Below are positions 1 to 11,481 of a DNA stretch of 64,000 nt, piece after piece. The position numbers and the translations under genes were made by a program. Each line of letters opens with the position of its first letter. Positions within the stretch are counted from its first letter, which is position 1. The stretch is taken from assembly GCA_963669155.1 (NCBI GenBank), contig OZ022590.1:2249399-2313398 (forward strand), in the 5' to 3' direction. The stretch is from Arbacia lixula. Lineage: Eukaryota > Echinodermata > Echinoidea > Arbacioida > Arbaciidae. The notes under the pieces were generated by a model that did no database searches, was not told where the DNA came from, and saw nothing but the letters and a program-made list of their open reading frames with translations.

Positions 1-354
1 CGCTCAGGATATATCGCATGTTGCATTATCTCGAGCATCCCTCCGCTATGTGTATTCCTAGCTGCATATTTCCATACTTACTCATATGAATTTGTGGTGC
101 GGTGGATTCTGATGAATCCATGGGTATCATGCACAGGTCACCCAGGTTGTGTTTGTCAGGAGTTCATTTTGGTCTCTTGCAGTACGTGGTTTGACTTGGT
201 ATGTGAAGACCATACAAATAAGGAAAAAAAATGGATCATCGTGAATAAGATATATACAGTTGGGCGAGGAGGGGAGGAAGAAAATAGAAAGAAAGGACGA
301 CAGACAGACTGACAGGAATTTTGTTTGGTTGTTTTTGCGGGGCTAGGCCTACAT

Positions 355-600
355 GTACACTGCAGCTCAAAGGAATTGGCATAGGGAAAGGGAAAGGGAA
401 GAAAGGGAAGGAGCCTCAGTTTTAAACCATGGTTTATTTTGTCCAGTTCAGCATGAAACATGATGTTTTAGCCTAAAAAGCATCACGTTTCTTGCCGAAC
501 TGGACAAAATATACCGTGGTTTAAAACTGCGGCTCCTTCCCTCTCTTTCCCTTTCCCTTTCCCTTTCCCTATGCCAATTCCTTTGAGCTGTAGTGTATAC
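355..600. repeat. Large foldback (inverted repeat with almost no loop)
   Basis: Arms of about 119 bp (355-473 and 476-600) are reverse complements with few mismatches. Examples are cagctcaaaggaattggcat on the left and its complement at 571-591, and ttttgtccagttc near 437 with its complement near 500. Weaker similarity continues outward on both sides. Origin could be a palindromic MITE or an inverted duplication. Confidence 0.85.
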
Positions 601-1718
601 ATAAGATGTAGTTTTTTCCTCTCTGTCACAACAAAAACAACTACTATAGTCTCTGTGCTCAGGCAAATCAACGATTTTCAGCTCTTCTACAGCCATGTTC
701 AAATGTTGAAGAAAGAAAACAGCACAGCTTACTACCTAAACATGAAACATTGACCAAGCTGTGGGCATTCCTATGGACAAAATGAAGACCTTGTCTACAT
801 ACACTCATAGACCTAGGTTAATCAGAGCTAGGGGAGGAAGATGGGGGCGGACGACGGGGAGGTGGGAAAGAGGAAATTGACTTCTCAAGATGGGAGGAAA
901 AATATGTCATGATTCTTCATCTGTGGAGTTACAACAAGGCGGACAATGGCAGTAAATAAACATCAGCATCTTTTACTTTAGGAAGGTGAGAAAAAGGAGT
1001 GGGAGGGAAGGAATGTGAGAGATGATATTAGCTGAGAAAATAATCATACAATCGATTCTTAACTGTAGATTTGTATGTCAAAGACAAAGCTTCAATTGAT
1101 GCGTACAAAATATTAAATGTCATGACATTTTAGGAAGGTTGTTTGCTCAAGCGATCCATTGATGACTAGAGCTGTGGCGCCATATATAAACTATAATTGG
1201 AAACTTATATCAAAACTGAAAAGTAGCTATAGTTGATTATGGAGGTTAAGTTAGTTTGGCTTTTCTCCTGGTTGTCTTGTGCAGTAGAATGTACTTCTCA
1301 CTGACCTGAGTGGCATTGAATCGGTTGGCTTTACTTCAGTTGGTTGCTTAAGATTTGTGTCTCCATGACGTGATACAGCCTAGTGCCCGACAAGAACCAG
1401 CTCATCATTAGCATATCATTATTGAAAAAAGTCCACCTTGTTAATAAGATGCTGAGGAGTTGCAAGGACTCGTTCGCTTACCATGTGGTGAACATCAGAG
1501 TTATATGAATTCCATGAACATCTTGCAGCTTACCACATCCATGTTGCACATCATAAGGTGAGGAGGTGGAAATCGATAGTGGCGTGTTCCTCCTGTCAAG
1601 GAAATCAGATGCATGTCTCACTAAACACAGCTGGAGAGAGCAGCAGTGAAGAGAAAGTGCAGTAGTGGTAAAATAAAAGGACCCAGTCTATCGTAATCTT
1701 GGCTTGACCCTATCAGTA

Positions 1719-1870
1719 TTAACCCTTTTCGTGCCAGATAAACTGCTGTTCTGTGGAGTTTGTGTGCAATATACAGTAGGTGAACACATACACACATGGC
1801 ACTCATTAAGCACTGACAACCCCATATCAATAGCAACTCGGTTTCTTGCCTATGGGACTGAACGGGTTAA
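1719..1870. mobile_element. MITE family B, copy 1
   Basis: Bounded by TTAACCC and GGGTTAA. The inner ends are also related: aacccttttcgtgcc on the left and the complement of gggactgaacgggtt on the right. A partial third half (accagcagccccatatcaat... to about 1935) follows directly. The copy at 6221-6387 is the same element in inverse orientation. Confidence 0.65.
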
Positions 1871-3350
1871 ACCTCTCAGTACTACGCACCAGCAGCCCCA
1901 TATCAATGACAATTTAGTTTCTTGCCTACAGGAGTAAATCTCAATTTAGATAAGAAGCATAGAACTAGAACAAAACACATTACGTAACAATGCAATACAA
2001 TGCCAAAGAGCTCATTGAAAATTATGGTAATTAATTTAAATGATATCAAATATATTAGGTTTTTGCTGGGAAAGCAACAGCGGCGGCCGGTTCTTGTGTG
2101 AACGTGCCTTTATACGGAGCTCGCTCGCTCCTCACTCCAGGAGGGTGGAGGGGTCACATGCACTTCGCAACATCTTCGTCTCGTTTCTTGAGCGGGGTGA
2201 AAGCATCCCAGTAATGTGTCCAGTATGGGCGAGTGATCCGCCTGTTTATCTTAGCTGGGTACTGGGTGTCAGGTGGAATTAAATCATAGAATTAACTGCT
2301 GCTTGAGAAATGTGCATGTTGTCCATAGAACTCCCTCCCTCTTTGGTCCGCCTCACTCTTCCAAATTCCAGCCGTCGCCATGAATTTGGCCCTTTCCGCG
2401 TTGGTGTCGTGGTATTATAGATTACAGGCAGAAGTTTTGCCTCATCCTGGCCCTTTCTAGGAGTGCTTTATGTCGGAATTCAAGTATCCATCATCAATTA
2501 GACACTGAAATGCATTTATTTATGTAGGTTGACCAAGAACCACAGTCTTTGTCTATTTTCGTAAATTAGGCACACTTCATATTTTAAGTTTTGGAGTCAC
2601 TTGTATAGGTTTTCCTTATGAAGAAGAAGTTGTTTTTGTCATGGTATAAACAAACCTTCACTATTTATAGGTCTATATTTTAAAAGTTCAGAAAACTCTT
2701 GAAAGTAACTGCACCCCAATGTATATTTCTTTGTCACATTTTTTGGACAAAATTCTCTTTGATTAAATTTGATATAAAGATCATCAAATTTGTCTCATGC
2801 GGACCTAATCAGTCAGAAGTCGCACAGGGAGATTTTGTGTGAGATGCTGAAGAAGGTGGATGAGTTTGTTTTGGTTTGAAATTGTTATATTGCAGAATAT
2901 GAATCTTGAAAATTTGTTTTAACAAGTGTATGAGTTTCAGCTCATGAAGTATCTACTTTTGTATTCAAAATGATGGGAAGAAATGGAATCGGCAAGGACT
3001 CGTTAAACTGGCGAGATCAGCGCCTTGCTATCGTTCAGTCAACAATTAAGTGCAGTCATGTGATTGGTCGCTCCAGACAAACTGCCAGCTTATCATAACT
3101 ATTAATAGTTCCTGACCCGTAATGTTGTGGTGAGAAAACATGATTCTATATTGTATGAATGCAATTTTATCTTTCACACAGGGCGTCTCTCTCAGTCTAA
3201 AAACGAGACAGTACACCTTCCGGAAATGTCATGTTTTCATGTAGCAACGGAGCTGTCCAATCTAATGACAGCCTTATCATCTGCGGTGATAATTGTTGGG
3301 GAGTGCGTAGGAGGCAAGGACATACCAGATGACCCTGATGCCTTCAGCCT

Positions 3351-3730
3351 GTTCACACACACAATTTTTCATCCTTAATCATCACTAAAGAATCATTATT
3401 AGCGAATCATGACTAACGGATCACAACTGTCCACACTCCTTTTTTTTAATGTCTCCCTTAATCATGATTAAAGAATCAGCAACTGACTTGAAGTGAGCGA
3501 GTGCTTTCACGGATTGTGATTCGTCAGTCATGACTAAATTTTACTGTTCTGTTCACACACGGTTTGGGCGTAATTTACCGTGAATCTGTAGTCACCTCTC
3601 GTACTCTGGTAATCATAATTACTGATAAGACGTGTCGTTAGTCAGCGTTCAGACAGACCTTTTCCGTCGTAAAACTAATCAGATGCTTTTTCTTTAGTCA
3701 TGATTAAAGGCTTCCAAAAACTGTGTGAAC
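3351..3730. mobile_element. MITE-like element with GTTCACAC termini
   Basis: The left end gttcacacacacaattttt and the right end aaaaactgtgtgaac are inverted copies. Just inside, ccttaatcatcactaaag pairs with ctttagtcatgattaaagg. The interior contains several further copies of the TTAATCATGATTAAAG motif and an internal gttcacacacgg, so it may be two nested units. No clear target duplication. Confidence 0.7.
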
Positions 3731-5140
3731 ACTGGTTTGGACCCCGTGTTGGCGTGGTACTTGGGTGTGGAGTGCACGGACACAACCTAGTCTTTTGGCA
3801 GACATGATTGTGGCAATACACTCCACATCCTGAACCTATGCTAACCCCATAGGTGTGCTGAGATAACCAGCCTGTATAATGTAGACTAGGGTAAGGGAGA
3901 GCTTAGCACCCAGAATGCAACACATGAAATAGATCAGACTAGTCTGATCAACTTCCCTCGCTTCAAACTCTCTGTGACGATGTCCAGGCTTCTTTCTTGG
4001 ACTCGTGATAGCCGGCTGATTTTATGGGTGTGAAGGAAGAACTAGCCCGCATCAGAGAATGCAGCCGAGGTAGAATAAGGCAGAGCTCAGTTCCAAAATG
4101 CCCACCAAAACAAATAGATGAGATTTGTCTGATTGACTTACCTAACTAAAGAAGTCTGTACGTTCTGTGAAAACTAGTTGGACAGAGGGTGAAATGGATA
4201 GGAATCTAGAGTACATATTCAAAGAAACTGTCATAATGGAGATGTCGTCTGCACTCAACATGACCTCCTCGTCTCCTCGTCTCCCCCGTTGCTGATCTCC
4301 GCACTCGCTGCACGGTGTGCGAAAGACCTGCTGGGAGGAAGGCACCATGCTGTTTCCACGGAGAGGATATGACAGATAGGAGATGGAGCTCAAGTTGAAG
4401 GGAGGCTTGCCAGTACAAACCTCTGCCAGTCAATCAGTCAGTTATTGAGTCTGAATCAATGGGTCTGAAATACAGACTACATGTAGCTGGCAGAGGAGAG
4501 ACCAAGTCGTCACAATAATTTGATGACTGCAGATGCTGGTTGATGATGGCTGTGACATCAATGGTTACCATGGGAACACCATGACATGTGAGATCAGTAA
4601 TGTTTTATTGTGCTGACACTGGAGATGATCATTGCAATATTTGTGATCATAATTATTGTAATAAACCTAAATTCTTCAAACAGAATAAGGTGACATCGGC
4701 TAATGGCCATGTATTGGGGAAATGAGTTGGAATTTATCTGCATACACACAAACAAAAAGAAGCTGCAATTTTAGACTGAGTCAAACATTGCCATTTTTTT
4801 TAAAAAAGAAAGTACCTCACTAGGAGTACTTATATCATGTTACTCTTTGTTATTTTTGATCTTCATCTGAACGATTTCAAACTAATTTGATTAATAGTTG
4901 AACTCCTATGCATGTCCAAATTGTTTGGATGTGATGACTGTGTTATAAAACAAAATCAGGTTCAGAAATGGGACAGTAAACTCATTTACACAAAAAATCA
5001 TGGATGGAAAAAAGAATATGGTATAAAAAAGTGGAGTTTTTCTGACAACGTAACTCTAGAAATGTGGTGAGTAGTGTGCATGTCACTTGTACAGTCCCAT
5101 ACAAGCATGCAAATTGACTAAACTACTGTAGCAGTAGTAC

Positions 5141-5320
5141 CATTCTCATTGGGCTTTAAAAAATCGCGAAGTTAGAAAAATCGCGAAGTTAGAAAAATCG
5201 CGAAGTTAGGGGCCGTGGACAATAGGACCATTCAGCTTTGGGTACGGTTGCTAGGTTGCAACTTTCACCCTAACTTCGCGATTTTTCTAACTTCTCAATT
5301 TTTTAAGCCCAATGAGAATG
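5141..5320. mobile_element. Short palindromic MITE with tandem subrepeats
   Basis: cattctcattgggctt at the left end is inverted at the right end as aagcccaatgagaatg. Next to the left end aaaaatcgcgaagttag is repeated three times in tandem, and its inverse occurs on the right (ctaacttcgcgattttt). The middle of about 60 bp is unpaired. Confidence 0.75.
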
Positions 5321-6069
5321 CCACTAGTGTTTCACAGTTGACAGTATGTTGGCATTTTGGTAAACTTCTCACAAGCTTTTGTGTGTGAATGGCCCTAGTG
5401 GCACAAGACATATGGAAGGAAACGTGGAGATAATGAGCTCCTTTAAGAAGACGTCTTCATGATCCTCACACGCATTTCTCTCTTTCTTAAGAGATGCGAC
5501 AGAGACAGGCAAGCAAACATCATTACCCTGTGTACACACAAGCCTAATGCAGGTAGACAGGAGTGTCTCCACCAACCCAGAACTAGCAAGATATCACGAT
5601 TAAATCTCGTCCAAGAAACAAAAGCAAAAAGCCTCTTGTCATGGGAAAGAACGTCCTGAACCATGCTGTATATCTTACCATATGGGAAAAGAAAAAAAAT
5701 GTTTTGAGGGGCTTGTTTATCATTTTTGGAAATTTGGGCAATATATCAGCCTGAATGCACTGTCAAGAAATGATGAATTACTTGGGTGTTTTGGGTGTAA
5801 GGGTGGATGTCTTTAAGCTAGGAAATCGTGTTAGTCATATCCTAATTCACAAAAGCGTGGTCTTATTTGCATTCAACATGCTAAAGGAAGGGTACGTTGT
5901 CTCAACTACTCCAAAGTTTGGGAGATCATCAGTATTTTGTTATCGAGAAATTATCCCAGAGCAACACATGTAACTACTGCAGAGATAGGGCTGTCCTCAC
6001 TATCCTGAAAGACCGAGTTCACGTAACTTGGGTAGAAAGGATATGGTTACGCTGAAGGAAGAGATGGTC

Positions 6070-6206
6070 TGGGTCCTGTTGCATAAAAACTTACCATTAA
6101 TGGTAACTACCATGGTAACAACACCATGTCAAATTCAAGGTGTCCATAGAAGTTGGCATTGGTAGCAAAGTTGCCATCAATGGTAAGTTTTATGCAACAG
6201 GGCCCT
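6070..6206. mobile_element. MITE family A, copy 1
   Basis: Ends are inverted versions of GGGCCCTGTTGCATAAAA followed by CTTACCATTAATGGTAAC. The centre holds accatggtaac. Four more copies occur in this window, at 23443, 30143, 42443 and 52558. Confidence 0.8.
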
Positions 6207-6220
6207 GGTCAATCATTTTT

Positions 6221-6387
6221 TTCACCCGCTCAGTCCCACAGGTAAGAAACTGAGTTGTGATTGATGTGGGGCTATCAGTGCTTGAGACTGAAAGGGTGTA
6301 TTTAACATGTACTATGGCTGATTTTTTGCACCAGTAATTCACACAAGTCTTGTGGAGCAGGACGTTTTCTGACCCAGGAAGGGTTAA
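6221..6387. mobile_element. MITE family B, copy 2
   Basis: Reverse complement matches the copy at 1719-1870 along its length: CACTGATAGCCCCACATCAA against cactgacaaccccatatcaa, and GTTTCTTACCTGTGGGACTG against gtttcttgcctatgggactg. It abuts a MITE family A copy on the left. Confidence 0.65.
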
Positions 6388-6634
6388 GACTAGAGTCATG
6401 TGCAGTGACGACCGATCTTCAGATCGCCTTGAGTGCTTTGCCGCATTCTGTGATGTCATATCACCGTGACGATAAGGCTGTCTGGCCTTTGCCTGTCTGT
6501 GTGACGAGTCTATTAGTCCAGCTAATGGCATCCCTCTCCTCAGCCCCACATATGCCAATTAATGTTGGCTAATTGAAGGGGATTCCTGGCATTGTTGTCA
6601 GATGCCAAAGACCTCCGTCTTAGCCAGCCAGCCC

Positions 6635-6690
6635 CCCCGCCCCCCCCCCCACACACACACACATGTACTTACACACACACACACATGTAC

Positions 6691-6731
<41 letters not shown>

Positions 6732-6735
6732 AACA
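6635..6735. repeat. poly-C and (AC)n microsatellite
   Basis: A C-run followed by (AC)n interrupted by repeated catgtactta. Confidence 0.95.
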
Positions 6736-9299
6736 CACACAACACTTTTTTGCAATTTTCTTTTTTTTTTAAACTTATTATGCTGCTCACCCTACCACAC
6801 CTATCTTTACTTTATTCTTTGTCTTTTTTTTTGTTAGGGAGCAAATTTATCCTGCCATATTTGTTTTTAGACTTGAATTTCTACTTCTTTCCTCCTTTTC
6901 TTATCCGTCACAATGAGTTACTTCTATGTATTTTCAATCAACCTTAGTGCTTACACAGAAGCAGGCGTACCAATGTCCTTTTTACCATCTAATAATTTAT
7001 CAATTCAAGTTTAGTTTGATCATGCCGACTGACAACCATTTCCAATTCTGATCAGTCACATTAAATCTTTGTCAATTTTGTTGTCAGTGGCAGGTGCATT
7101 ATGTTACATTAGTGTGTGAGCTCAGATGTAGAATGTAATATTAAAGAGCCTTATGAATGGCCTATGATTTGATATCAACCATACCAACAAATCGCTTTTG
7201 TTTTATCAAAGAACATTCTTTCTCATCTCATGAGGAAAACCTGAAAAATTATGGTGAAATTGTGTCTATTGGATTGAAGCTTTCCTGTCTATCACATCTA
7301 TGTATGTCTGTTTGTCTCTATTGCCTTCATCATTGTCTTTATCTGAACCAATTCTTCATGTCTATTTCTTCTTTCTCATATTTTCTGTTATTTTATTATG
7401 TATGTCTTATTCATTTCTTTCAATCTCTCCTTCTCCCCCCTGTCCATTCACTCTTCTAGTCCTCATTTTCCCCCCATCTTCTTTGTTGTGTCTCTTTCTC
7501 TTTCATTAACATACCTTCTGCACAATTTGTCACCCTCTGCCTTTTCATCTGAATATTATTTATTAATTTACATTAAATCTCTCTTCTATTTAGATGTATG
7601 GTTCATCTTCTTCTGGTCAATACATACACATATATTCTAGATCCACCAACCTCCCATCACCCCTCATCGTTGGCCCCATTAGTATGCAGTTTCTTGCCCC
7701 ATGTCTTGGAGCGCCGCAACCCCTCCAAAGAATCTTCTTTCCAGGGGGTTAGAAACGAGTGGATCGCTTTAATTAAACCCTAGCGCTGCAACGGATACCC
7801 CTTCTTTCCACTCCCCTACGAAACACTAAGAAGCGACCCTCACCTCTACTACCATGCCAAGTCTTAGAATGTCTCATTACTCTGACAAAAGGAAGCAAGT
7901 GACAAATCTCTTAAATTTGGGTTATTGGTATTCTTAGATTGTACCCAGCATTCCCTATATACGGCCAAAATCTGGACAAGAAATATTAATCTTGCTGCGA
8001 GATATTCAATCTAACATGATGTGGTATTGCACTGATGCCAATGCAAGTGACAGACGCATTTTGCTCATTTACAAAAAAAGTATCTTTTGTTAGTTGCTTC
8101 CTTTTGTCAGATTAGGGCAGTCTAGTCCTTGCACTGAGGGCCCTTGCCGGGATTGGTTACCACATGGCAACGGCGACTTGCATGCACTGTTGGATAATGT
8201 TTGCTCTATCATTAATCATGATGACGCTATCAATGAATTCCATTCTATTCACACAAATGTATGATGCGAAACATGGAGTGAGGTTGAGCTCAGAGAAGAG
8301 AAAGGAGAGAGGGAGAATGAAATAAGAGATACGAGATGGAGATGGAAAGAAATGCCCTAGTCAACTGATTTCACAGTCTTTTGCCCGATGTTGGGACCGA
8401 TCATCCATCATACACAGCGTGCGTGGTATGGACGAGCAGTAATTGTGGCATCGTTAGGTTTGTCACATGATTTCGTGAATGAAGACTTGGTTCACGGCTC
8501 ATTTCCTCTGACTACCAGCGCGATCGTTCAAAGAGGCGTGTCGTTGCCCCCCTTTCACGCCTCTAGAATGTCACTGCTTAGTGCACATGATGTCCTTTCC
8601 TGCAGTCTGGTTATAGAATCTGCTACTTATAGCAGATTGTATCTCCCAATCTCCCAGCAATATACAAAGTATCAAGTAATTATATAAATAGAATAAAAAA
8701 GTATCAAGCAATTTAATTGCTGTATACTCATTAAGAAAAATAATCTGATGTTCTACTACTTTGATACTAAAAAATGTATTTATATTCCATGCATAATCTT
8801 CACCAAGGGTAATCTGTTCTTTATGAATGGTCATGATTGTAGAATTTTGAGGAGATGCTTAACAGTGTAGAGTTCATGAATGCTATAACCTGCAATCCTC
8901 ATAATATAGAGATGTATGTTTCATGTGATGTGTACTTCATTTGTACTCGAAGTTATTTAATTATTTTTGATAATGAGGCTATCTAGACACAGAGTAACTT
9001 AAAATGTCGACAGGGAATCATGGATGCAGATGAATTTTGATTGCGTTTGATAAGTGATGAGATGAGCATTGTACTGGTCTGCATGCACGTAGGGATGTTA
9101 TGTGATGTACTATGTAATGTGATGGTGTGACAATGTAGAAATCAAATGTGTGTTGTGTGATATAGTATGTAATGTGATGATGTGACAATGTAGAAATCAA
9201 GTGTGTGTTGTGTGTTGGATTGAAAGTTTTAATCCCTCACACAAAGTAAGTTTATAGCCATACCTTAATGTAAAGTGCATTATATAATGAAACTATTTC

Positions 9300-9645
9300 C
9301 TCAATGTCTTTCTCTTTCTCTTTCTCTTCCTCTTTTCTTTTTTTCCTCACTGTTTTTCTTCCTCTCTCTCTTCTTCTCTGTTCCCCTCTGTTTTTTCTTT
9401 CTCTTCCTCTCTCTTCTCTTTTGCTCTCCTTTTTCATTTTCTTCTCTCTTCCTTTATCTCTTTATCTTCTGTTCTTATCCTCTCTTATCTATTATTCCTC
9501 TTTACCTTTCTGTAACTCTCTTTCTCTCTCTCTCTCTCTTTAAAAAACAAACTCACCCTTTCTTTCACCCTAACTTGACTATTTTTATCTCATAGATCCC
9601 TCTTTTATTTTCCACTTTGTTCCTCTCTCTCTCTCTCTCTCTCTA
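9300..9645 (+). repeat. CT-rich microsatellite upstream of glypican visible exon 1
   Basis: Long pyrimidine-rich DNA on the sense strand, with pure (CT)n near 9510-9540 and 9625-9645. Confidence 0.9.
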
Positions 9646-9842
9646 CACTTTTTGTTTTGCATAACCTCCTCCTCTCCTTCCTTTTCATCCTCCATTAATT
9701 TTCTCCTTTTAGTCCTTTCATACTCCCCTCCATCTACCTTTCTGTTATTCTCTCCAAACCTGGTATTTATTACAATGCTTAATTGTATATCATTAACACA
9801 ATATTGTTATTTTCTTTGTCTCTTCTTGTTTGATCTCGACAG

Positions 9843-10000
9843 ATTTCATGAACGAGCTCATTACCAACTCACAAGCGGATTTCCACGACACATTCTCGCA
9901 GATTTACGGCCAGCTATTTGAACAGTACCAGCATATTTTTGACGACCTCTTCACAGACTTCAGGAATTACTACTATGGCAGAGATATCGATCTTGGAGAA
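9843..10000 (+). CDS. GPC4/6: Glypican visible exon 1
   Basis: The acceptor AG is at 9841-9842 and the donor GT at 10001. The exon begins with the last two bases of a split codon, so the unseen preceding exon must end in phase 1; it ends in phase 0. It encodes FMNELITNSQADFHDTFSQ and following residues, ending near YYYGRDIDLGE. This corresponds to the vertebrate segment that begins FFKELLENAEKSLND and ends YY-VGNVNLEE. It is part of the alpha-helical core of the N-terminal glypican domain and has no cysteines. A long CT-rich tract precedes the acceptor. Confidence 0.88.
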
Positions 10001-11397
10001 GTATGAATTATAATATCTAGTATAGCCGCATTCATAATTAGAATTTAACATGGCAGACAACTTAACATATGATTTATGTTAACCAATATTGCCACTTTGT
10101 AATATAGTCACAACTTTCCCCCTGACTTTATAGTGACGGGCCCTTGACAGTGGCCTGTCGCTCAATAATTCTACACCTGTGCTTCATCTGCTGATCAAGA
10201 TTATGTAATTACCGGTATATTCACCTGTATCTAGGGATTTTAGTTTCATTAGGTGGAATGCACTCTGCATCTAATAGCTGTTGCTAGTCAAATAAATCTT
10301 GGGCAAACTTTGGGTTACCATAAGTCTTGTGAAGAAATGTACATAAGAGGTTTATACATATAGAAAATGGTCTTTGTGGTAATGCTTATTCTGGTTTGTA
10401 ACATGTTTCAACAGTAAGATCTCTGTAATCCTCATGGAAAATTTGAACATTACAGCGTACTTTTTATTCATGAATGGGCATCTGAATTTTGCTGAGTTGA
10501 CTTTGTGATGAACAGGTGTATTTGTTAAAGTGGTTTAGCCCAAGCATGGTGCTGAAACGGATGGCTGAGTCATAATTCTTGATCAGTAGATGTAGCACAG
10601 GTGTAGAATTATTGAGTGAGAGGCCATTGCCAAGGGCCCCTTATTTGCATGTATTATACATGTTTGATGAAGACACATTAAAAATGGGTCTCTTTTGAAA
10701 CGATACTGTTCTAGCTATCTGGTGTAATACTTTTTATGATTTCTTCCTCTAATTCTGTGTTTCTACCGGTATTTCTCTCTCTATCTCTCGCTTTATATCT
10801 GTCATTCTGTCTTCCTTCCTCTCCCTCTATCTCTGTCTATATTTTCCTTTCCTCTACTCTATGTGTTTGTATGGAAATCTCTCCGATTGCTATTGATTTG
10901 TCTATTTATGTATAATTAATTTTTTCTCCACTGTCTGTCATTTCTCTCTTCCTTTCTTCTTCTTTCTCTCATTCCTTTTCTCTCCCTTCACTCTCATCTC
11001 CCTGTCTCTCTTCTCTCCTGTCCATCTTTCTCCTCTCCTTGTCTGTTGCCCTCTCTCCTCTTTCCCATCTCACAATTTTGTCTTCTTTCTCCTCTTCTCC
11101 TTTTTCATTATCTCTCTCTCTCTTTCTCTCTCTCTTATCTCTTTCCTTACTCAACTCTCTCCTTCCTTCTTCTCTCACTCCCTCCTTCTCCCCTCTTCTC
11201 TAACTCACTCCTTCTCCCCTCTTCTCTCACTCCCTCCTCCCTTCTTCTCTCACTCCCTCCTCCCCTCTTCTCTCACTCCCTCCTTCTTCCCTCTTCTGTC
11301 ACTCCCTCCTTTTCCCCTCTTCTGTCACTCCCTTCTCCCTTCTTCTCTCACTCCCTCCTCCCCTCTTCTGTTACTCTCTCTCTTACTCTCTCTCTTA

Positions 11398-11439
<42 letters not shown>

Positions 11440-11440
11440 T

Positions 11441-11481
<41 letters not shown>

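Larger units (their letters stand above)
1..9842. other. No recognised exon: 5' flank or long intron of the glypican
   Basis: Besides the foldback, MITEs and microsatellites listed separately, both strands show only short open frames without family motifs. The missing N-terminal glypican exon (signal peptide plus a CC-containing segment) was looked for and not found here. Confidence 0.6.

Noticed and set aside
3127..3378. 83-aa plus-strand frame as a possible missing glypican exon
   Set aside because: It lacks the expected cysteine pattern (C...C..CC) and runs into a MITE terminus.
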